From Lachnospiraceae bacterium (lineage in GTDB: Bacteria > Bacillota > Clostridia > Lachnospirales > Lachnospiraceae), in NCBI GenBank assembly GCA_016297945.1, contig JAEDFR010000120.1:1-6364 (forward strand): 6,364 nt of DNA. The letters run 5' to 3'. Shown in pieces: positions 1-4,206 of this stretch. Each line of letters opens with the position of its first letter. The stretch's first letter is position 1. Under the pieces are notes generated by a model that did not search any database, had not been told where the DNA came from, and worked only from the letters and a program-made list of their open reading frames with translations. The translations under genes were made by a program, and so were the position numbers.

Positions 1-266
1 TATATATTTTTTTAGCCCGCATATCTGCACGTGATTTTAGCTGCAAAAAGTCTTCATCCCGCAAATCTGCATAATAACCGGAGAGAAATCTGCTGTCAAA
101 TTCTGTGAGATCCTTATCCGAAAACGGCTCCAGCCGGTCGGCTGATTTGTTGGGAAAACGGAAAGAAGCATCCACCGGAATGTGTCCGATACGGGAAAAC
201 ACTTTTCGATAGAAATATTGCTGCTTTGAATCACCTTTTGGAGAATAAGGCACGCCTTTTATTCAT
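1..266 (-). CDS. Partial zinc-ribbon-family-like gene fragment with probable 5' frameshift
   Basis: The minus strand is open from 262 to the left edge (87 codons), and its composition looks like real protein. Recognisable stretches are FYRKVFSRIGHIPVDASF, then a segment with DRLEPF, then SRFLSGYYADLRDEDF. From memory, the pattern PVDxS...EPF/Y...LSGxxAD matches the middle to C-terminal part of clostridial TFIIB-type zinc-ribbon-containing proteins; the Cys-rich N-terminal ribbon is absent here. The start is odd. A good ribosome binding site (AAAGGAG, about 7 nt spacing) precedes an ATG at 266-264, but that frame stops after 11 codons at TGA 233-231. The long frame has a TGA at 265-263 and only a weak GTG option at 253. 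Removing one A from the AAAA run at 236-239 would join the ATG to the long frame. It is therefore either a frameshifted gene, a truncated remnant, or a GTG-started gene. It lies 95 nt downstream of the deacetylase on the same strand. Coding nature is fairly secure; family assignment is tentative. Confidence 0.5.
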
Positions 267-361
267 GCGTATTCTCCTTTCTTCCGTGCGTTCATTTCGT
301 GTTTTCAGAATCATATTTTTTCTGAAGGTTAAATTTATCATAGCATTTCACTGTGCCCGAT

Positions 362-1126
362 TCAATCGTTTTTGATTTGTCTGCCGCATACATCCAGATG
401 GTAGTCATCACGATAAATTAACTCGGATAATGGAACAAATTCATACCCCATGTCCTTCAGTTTCGTTATCAGGGTATCGAGTGCATCTGCCGTGTATTTG
501 GCTCCGTTATGGCATAAAATAACGGAACCGTTCCCTAAATTTTTATTGTCACAGACTTTTTTGATGATATCATTGGCACCATAGTCTTTCCAGTCAAGAC
601 TGTCTACATCCCATTGGATGGGATAGTAGCCAATCTCGCGGCTGTTTGTGATGACATGATTGTCATAATCACCGTACGGAGGTCGGAACAGAAACATCTC
701 ATAACCGGTAAGCTCTTTGACTTTTTCATGTACGGCAAGGATTTCTTCTTTGCATTCTTCATCCGACAATTGGGACATGTTTTTGTGATTTTCGCTGTGA
801 TTTCCCAGATCGTGACCGTCGGCATAGATATGTTTGACGTCATCCGGATATTTTGAAACCCAGCCGCCTGTCATAAAGAAGGTGGCTTTTACGTTATGCT
901 TTTTTAGAATTTCCAGAATACGGGGGGTGTCTTCGTTGCCCCAGGCAGCATCAAAAGTGATGGCAATTTGTGGCTTATCGGTTTCAACACAATAGATAGG
1001 TAATTCACGGCCGTTTACGGTATTGCTGACACTGATTTCATGATGCAGGGTAATATAGAGTGCTATGGCAAAGAGAATAACGGGCGGAATAAGTAAATAT
1101 TTTTTGGAAAAAGAAAGTTTGTTCAA
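362..1126 (-). CDS. Membrane-anchored polysaccharide deacetylase (CE4/NodB fold, PdaB-like)
   Basis: This 254-residue protein belongs to carbohydrate esterase family 4, which removes N-acetyl groups from glycans such as peptidoglycan or exopolysaccharide. Residues 10-27 form an uncleaved-looking signal anchor, placing the catalytic domain outside the cell. Visible CE4 motifs are ITFDAAWGNED (D59 as the predicted catalytic base), HSENH (H110 and H114 as metal ligands), RPPYGD (148-153), WDVDSLDW (172-179) and ILCHN (H206). The usual second Asp of TFDD, a metal ligand, is Ala60. The TFDxxWG form is typical of the PdaB-type branch, so this is a family trait rather than proof of inactivity. The start is TTG at 1126-1124, supported by GGAG seven nt upstream (1137-1134); no ATG fits better. 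It is transcribed divergently from the acyltransferase operon. A candidate promoter lies at 1206-1236, and a TATAAT at 1154-1149 without a matching -35 is an alternative. The exact substrate is not readable from sequence. Confidence 0.93.
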   Translation of the reverse strand: MNKLSFSKKYLLIPPVILFAIALYITLHHEISVSNTVNGRELPIYCVETDKPQIAITFDAAWGNEDTPRILEILKKHNVKATFFMTGGWVSKYPDDVKHIYADGHDLGNHSENHKNMSQLSDEECKEEILAVHEKVKELTGYEMFLFRPPYGDYDNHVITNSREIGYYPIQWDVDSLDWKDYGANDIIKKVCDNKNLGNGSVILCHNGAKYTADALDTLITKLKDMGYEFVPLSELIYRDDYHLDVCGRQIKND

Positions 1127-1205
1127 TGTGAAACTCCGAACTGTTTTTATTATAAATATATGTTTTTTTCAAATTTTTATTTCTTATTTATGCAACCTAA
1201 GGTAA

Positions 1206-1236
1206 AATATAGTTATTGAAAATGAAATTGAGGCAA
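1206..1236 (-). promoter_or_regulatory. Candidate promoter for the deacetylase gene
   Basis: Read on the minus strand, TTGCCT (1236-1231) is followed after 19 nt by TATATT (1211-1206), resembling a sigma-A promoter with long spacing. Transcription would begin near 1199 and give a 5' leader of about 70 nt. The -35 overlaps the plus-strand promoter region. The match is modest and an alternative TATAAT at 1154-1149 cannot be excluded. Confidence 0.3.
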
Positions 1237-1245
1237 AACTATTTT
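1216..1245 (+). promoter_or_regulatory. Candidate promoter for the small-protein/MBOAT operon
   Basis: TTGAAA (1216-1221) and TATTTT (1240-1245) are separated by 18 nt, a plausible sigma-A arrangement. Predicted initiation near 1252 leaves a leader of about 35 nt before the ATG at 1287. The -10 lies inside the right arm of the inverted repeat, so a protein bound there would block it. Confidence 0.4.
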
Positions 1246-1286
1246 ACCCCAACATCATAAATATATAGTTTGAAGGAGCTTTAACA

Positions 1287-1412
1287 ATGGGATTAATGAT
1301 TGGAATACTTGCACTGATACTTTTGGTTGTTGTGATTGCAGTGATTGTTGTGGTTGCAGTTTCAGCAAGTGCATCTGCAGCAATTGAAGAGGAAGAAAAC
1401 GAAGAAAATTAA
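1287..1412 (+). CDS. Small single-span membrane protein (41 aa), unknown function
   Basis: This short ORF has a near-ideal ribosome binding site, GAAGGAG at 1272-1278, eight nt before the ATG. The protein starts MGLMIGILALILL, continues as an unbroken Val/Ile/Ala-rich hydrophobic segment to about residue 25, passes through an Ser/Ala linker (SASASAA), and ends in an acidic tail, IEEEENEEN (33-41). It has no Cys, Lys or Arg, so neither membrane face carries positive residues; orientation is uncertain. I do not recognise a family. It sits 116 nt upstream of the MBOAT gene on the same strand. That position recalls DltX, the small membrane protein encoded beside the DltB MBOAT protein, but the acidic tail does not look like DltX. 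A role as an accessory subunit of the acyltransferase is inference only. Expression is well supported by the RBS and composition. Confidence 0.72.
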   Translation: MGLMIGILALILLVVVIAVIVVVAVSASASAAIEEEENEEN

Positions 1413-1439
1413 GCGTTTATGTTAGTAAGAGGTAATCGT

Positions 1440-1473
1440 GGATTGAGGGAATGGCATAGTAATGCAGCAATCC
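1440..1473 (+). other. Possible mRNA hairpin upstream of the MBOAT gene
   Basis: GGATTG (1440-1445) can pair with CAATCC (1468-1473), and inside it GCAT (1454-1457) can pair with ATGC (1462-1465) around an AGTA loop. No T-run follows, so it is not an intrinsic terminator. An AT-rich stretch with TATAAT at 1499-1504 follows but has no convincing -35. The structure might separate or stabilise the small-protein and MBOAT parts of the transcript, or may be chance. Confidence 0.25.
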
Positions 1474-1528
1474 ATATACATTATCGGATGATAAAATATA
1501 TAATTATTATAAGAAACGGAGTAAAGAT

Positions 1529-2878
1529 ATGCAGTTCACATCTTTAGCATTTGCCGTTTTTTTGCCGATGGTTTTTATGATGTACTGGGCGGCACCGCAG
1601 AAAGCGCGCATGCCGTTGCTTTTACTAATCAGCTATGGCTTTTATTTAACTCTTTCGCCCGGCTATGTGGTGTTACTGATTTTAATTTCGCTACTGACAT
1701 ATCTGGTGGGAAAGCATTGTAATCAAAAAACATTGGCATTTGGCATAATCATACAAATTGCTATACTTGCCTTTTTTAAATATGCAGGACTGCTGCCGGG
1801 AATGTTCCAAAATATTGTGATTCCTGTCGGCATTTCTTTTTATATGTTTAAATCCATCAGTTATATGGTGGATGTTTATCAAAAGAAGTTAAAAGCGGAA
1901 GAAAAAGCAATTCCGGTTTTTTTATATCTTGCTTTTTTTCCGGATCTGGTTTCCGGTCCGATTAACCGTGCAGGAGATCTGATTCCACAGCTAAAAGCAG
2001 ATAAAGCTTTTGACGAATCGCAGGCGGTTTACGGTATGAGACTGATTCTTTGGGGACTTTTTCAAAAGCTTTTGATTGCGGATACACTGGCTGTGTATGT
2101 TGATCGTGTCTTTGAATTATCCGGAGCATTTATGGGTATCACGTATCTGATTGTGATGCTTTTTTACACGATTCAGATATATTGTGATTTCGCAGGTTAT
2201 TCTAATATGGCAATTGGAATTGCCAGACTGTTTGGCATTACTTCCATGGAAAACTTTAAGAGCCCGTATTTATCTGTTAATATTCAGGATTTTTGGAACC
2301 GGTGGCATATTTCATTATCTACCTGGTTGAAAGATTATGTTTATATACCGCTTGGAGGAAGTAAAAAAGGAAAAGTTAAAACATATTTAAACTTATTAAT
2401 CACTTTTCTTGTCAGCGGAATTTGGCATGGTGGTAGCCTGACATTTCTGGTATGGGGCCTTTTGCATGGTATTTATCAGGTCATATACCGTCTATACAGA
2501 AAATGTTGCAAGGTACGCATGCCGAAAATTGTCGGACTTATCATTACTTTTTTGGCAGTATCCTGTGCCTGGGTATTTTTTAGGGCAGATAGTGTTATGC
2601 AGGCTGTCAACATGTTCCGGTATATGTTTTATAATATGGATTTGATGTTAGCTTACCGGAAGCTGGAAATGGTAAAAAAAGATTTATTTATGCTGATTGC
2701 GGCAATTGCTGTTTTGTTCGGATTTGATATTGCTAACCGGAAAGTGGATGTACTAAGACAGATGGATCGTCTGGCAATACCGATAAGGTATGCCATTTAT
2801 CTGATTTTTTCCATCGTGATTTTGGCATACCATATTCATAATGGAACAACACAGGAGTTTATATATTTTAGTTTCTAG
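1529..2878 (+). CDS. MBOAT family O-acyltransferase (AlgI/DltB-like)
   Basis: This 449-residue polytopic membrane protein is of normal family length. MBOAT proteins of this type move an acyl group, usually acetyl, from a cytoplasmic donor across the membrane to an extracellular partner that modifies a polysaccharide. Diagnostic stretches in order are FPDLVSGPINRAGDLIPQL (137-155), IQIYCDFAGYSNMAIGIAR (215-233), NIQDFWNRWHISLSTWLKD (251-269), YIPLGGSKKG (272-281) and LVSGIWHGG (294-302). H300 in the WHG motif is the expected catalytic His, and H260 in RWHIS is the second conserved His. The protein ends TQEFIYFSF, close to the FIYFQF-type tail known from DltB-like proteins. Start: ATG 1529 with GGAG (1518-1521) seven nt upstream. 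The SGNH-like partner begins 52 nt after the stop, a standard MBOAT pair. The glycan acceptor cannot be read from sequence; no dltA or dltC homologue is in the window, which argues mildly for acetylation rather than D-alanylation. Confidence 0.93.
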   Translation: MQFTSLAFAVFLPMVFMMYWAAPQKARMPLLLLISYGFYLTLSPGYVVLLILISLLTYLVGKHCNQKTLAFGIIIQIAILAFFKYAGLLPGMFQNIVIPVGISFYMFKSISYMVDVYQKKLKAEEKAIPVFLYLAFFPDLVSGPINRAGDLIPQLKADKAFDESQAVYGMRLILWGLFQKLLIADTLAVYVDRVFELSGAFMGITYLIVMLFYTIQIYCDFAGYSNMAIGIARLFGITSMENFKSPYLSVNIQDFWNRWHISLSTWLKDYVYIPLGGSKKGKVKTYLNLLITFLVSGIWHGGSLTFLVWGLLHGIYQVIYRLYRKCCKVRMPKIVGLIITFLAVSCAWVFFRADSVMQAVNMFRYMFYNMDLMLAYRKLEMVKKDLFMLIAAIAVLFGFDIANRKVDVLRQMDRLAIPIRYAIYLIFSIVILAYHIHNGTTQEFIYFSF

Positions 2879-2930
2879 ATGTAAGATTGACATGGTCAAA
2901 ACCGAATTGGTTAGTAAAGCAGGAGATAGT

Positions 2931-3974
2931 ATGGATAGATTTCTTTTCCGATTGTCTTTATTTGTGCTCTTATTGGGAATGACGGTAATACCTGTTAATG
3001 TGATTATTGATCCGTACAATGTTTTTCATGCGGACAGTATACGTGATAACGGTGTCGAGCCAAATAAAAACTATATAAAAACAAAATATGTGATAGAACA
3101 TCAGGATGAATACGATTCTTATCTGTTTGGTTCATCAAGAGCCGGTTTTATTGATGTATCCAAACTGCCGGACGGTTCATGGTATAATCTTTCTTATTCG
3201 GAAGGGGTTCCGGCTGAACAGGTTGATACACTTAAAACATTGATTGTAAATGGAGAAATTCCCAAGCAGGTCTATTTAAGTCTGGATAATATCTCTTATC
3301 TGGTCTCGCCGGAATATCATGAAGGACAATTGTACCGGAAGGCATTTCCGTTTACCGGATCTTTGGATGAAAAGATCAGCTTTTTTACTTCTTATTTTGA
3401 TACCATTACAACTTTGGAATCGCTTTCGGTTATTTGTAATTATGAAGGTGATACAGAAGATTTGCGTCGACGTATGTATTCTACCGGTTGTGAAGATCTG
3501 AATGCAGACAGGATTTTTGATGAGAATAACAAAAAGGCATACTGGGCAACCTATTATGAACCACGCGTGGATGAAGCCCTTGCTGAAATACAGGAATTTT
3601 ATGATATATGTATGGCACATGATATTAAACTGACCGTTTTTACGAATCCGATGTATGTGACGACCTTTCAAAAGTCTGTCGAAAATGAATATCTGGATTT
3701 TTTGAAAGGATTAAGTGAAATAACTGATTTTTATAATTTCAGTGGATATAATCGTATTTCCATGGATGATTCTTATTATTATGAAACAAGTCATTTTACT
3801 CCCCAAGCTGCAGATATTATTATGGATATTATGCAAAATGGCGGTGATGAAGTTGAAATGCGTGATTTCGGATTTGGAGCATATGTTACAAAAGAAAATG
3901 CCGATGATTTTATACTAAATATGAAGTTTCGGGCGTATACAGCAGGTATGTATGATATTTTCGAAGAAGATTAA
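2931..3974 (+). CDS. Membrane-anchored SGNH-like acetyltransferase partner of the MBOAT protein
   Basis: The 347-residue product has an N-terminal signal anchor (about residues 4-26), then IDPYNVF, a motif I associate with MBOAT-linked clostridial proteins, then an extracellular alpha/beta domain. SGNH-like landmarks are LFGSSRAGF (66-73; Ser68/Ser69 as candidate nucleophile), NLSYSEG (86-92; Asn of block II) and YYYETSHFTPQAAD (282-295; H288 as the catalytic His). The acidic residue three positions before the His is Glu285, where Asp is usual. Such proteins accept the acyl group delivered by MBOAT and pass it to a polysaccharide, as AlgJ/AlgX and DltD do. Start: ATG 2931 is chosen because AGGAG (2921-2925) sits five nt upstream and the hydrophobic anchor follows at once. 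In-frame ATGs at 2892 and 2841 lack good sites, and 2841 would overlap the MBOAT gene. The gene ends just before a strong terminator. Sequence divergence makes the family call less certain than the context. Confidence 0.8.
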   Translation: MDRFLFRLSLFVLLLGMTVIPVNVIIDPYNVFHADSIRDNGVEPNKNYIKTKYVIEHQDEYDSYLFGSSRAGFIDVSKLPDGSWYNLSYSEGVPAEQVDTLKTLIVNGEIPKQVYLSLDNISYLVSPEYHEGQLYRKAFPFTGSLDEKISFFTSYFDTITTLESLSVICNYEGDTEDLRRRMYSTGCEDLNADRIFDENNKKAYWATYYEPRVDEALAEIQEFYDICMAHDIKLTVFTNPMYVTTFQKSVENEYLDFLKGLSEITDFYNFSGYNRISMDDSYYYETSHFTPQAADIIMDIMQNGGDEVEMRDFGFGAYVTKENADDFILNMKFRAYTAGMYDIFEED

Positions 3975-3988
3975 ATAAAAAGTATGCA

Positions 3989-4030
3989 AACACAGACTGG
4001 ACAAAGCGGACAGTCTGTGTTATATTTTAT
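3989..4030 (+). terminator. Intrinsic terminator of the acyltransferase operon
   Basis: AACACAGACTG (3989-3999) and CAGTCTGTGTT (4011-4021) form a perfect 11-bp stem with an 11-nt loop. The T-rich stretch TATATTTTAT follows immediately. It lies 14 nt after the SGNH-like gene's stop codon and separates this operon from the downstream surface-protein gene. Confidence 0.9.
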
Positions 4031-4035
4031 CATAA

Positions 4036-4105
4036 CCACACAAAGTGTGGCTCTTGCCGGGAGACCGGTTCTATCGGGCAGTTCGCCCACTATTTCACTT
4101 TTTTT
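4036..4105 (+). promoter_or_regulatory. GC-rich structured leader element upstream of the surface-protein gene
   Basis: Three tandem hairpins occur within 55 nt: CCACAC/GTGTGG (4036-4041/4045-4050), CCGG-GAGA-CCGG (4057-4068, a GNRA-type loop) and GGGC/GCCC (4076-4079/4085-4088). By hand count 34 of these 55 bases are G or C, against very AT-rich flanks. Alternative pairings exist: GTGG (4047-4050) with CCAC (4087-4090), and TGCC (4055-4058) with GGCA (4077-4080). A run of seven T lies at 4099-4105, but ten nt after the last stem, so it is a poor terminator. I checked it by eye against the c-di-GMP, preQ1, SAM, THF and fluoride riboswitch consensuses and found no match. The rest of the gap, 4106-4206, is AT-rich and shows no clear promoter or gene before the RBS. 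It could be an unrecognised riboswitch, a small RNA or an attenuator. Confidence 0.4.
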
Positions 4106-4206
4106 ATTATTTATAAAAGGGATTGATGCCTATGATTGGGTAGATTTTTTCGTGTTAATACAAGTGTGTTATTGAAGTTGTTGAAAATTACATGAAGGAG
4201 TCTGAA

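Larger units (their letters stand above)
1201..1248. repeat. Imperfect inverted repeat in the divergent promoter region
   Basis: Left arm GGTAAAATATAGTT (1201-1214) and right arm AACTATTTTACC (1237-1248) are reverse complements apart from a 2-nt insertion (AT) in the left arm. A 22-nt spacer separates them. Each arm contains a -10-like hexamer for one of the two divergent transcripts. The symmetry could be two operator half-sites, or could simply reflect the two AT-rich -10 elements. It has no T-tract, so it is not a terminator. Confidence 0.5.

Noticed and set aside
37..234. Minus-strand 65-codon frame at the left edge
   Set aside because: It ends at 37, while another frame stays open to the edge and carries coherent motifs; this one is its shadow.
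263..295. Ten-codon minus-strand ORF ending in an ATGA overlap with the ATG at 266
   Set aside because: It has no ribosome binding site and too little length to separate from chance.
304..326. Inverted repeat TTCAGAA/TTCTGAA downstream of the deacetylase gene as a terminator
   Set aside because: The 7-bp AT-rich stem has no T-tract in the minus direction, so read-through into the left-edge gene remains possible.
3276..3671. Minus-strand open frame of 131 codons within the SGNH-like gene
   Set aside because: It is fully antisense to a gene with an RBS, signal anchor and conserved motifs; its composition is not protein-like.
4036..4090. Cyclic-di-GMP-I riboswitch
   Set aside because: A GNRA-type tetraloop and a GC-rich fold invited comparison, but the conserved core sequences of that class are not present.
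3984..4175. Plus-strand open frame of 63 codons after the SGNH-like gene
   Set aside because: It runs through the intrinsic terminator and the hairpin cluster and has no ribosome binding site.
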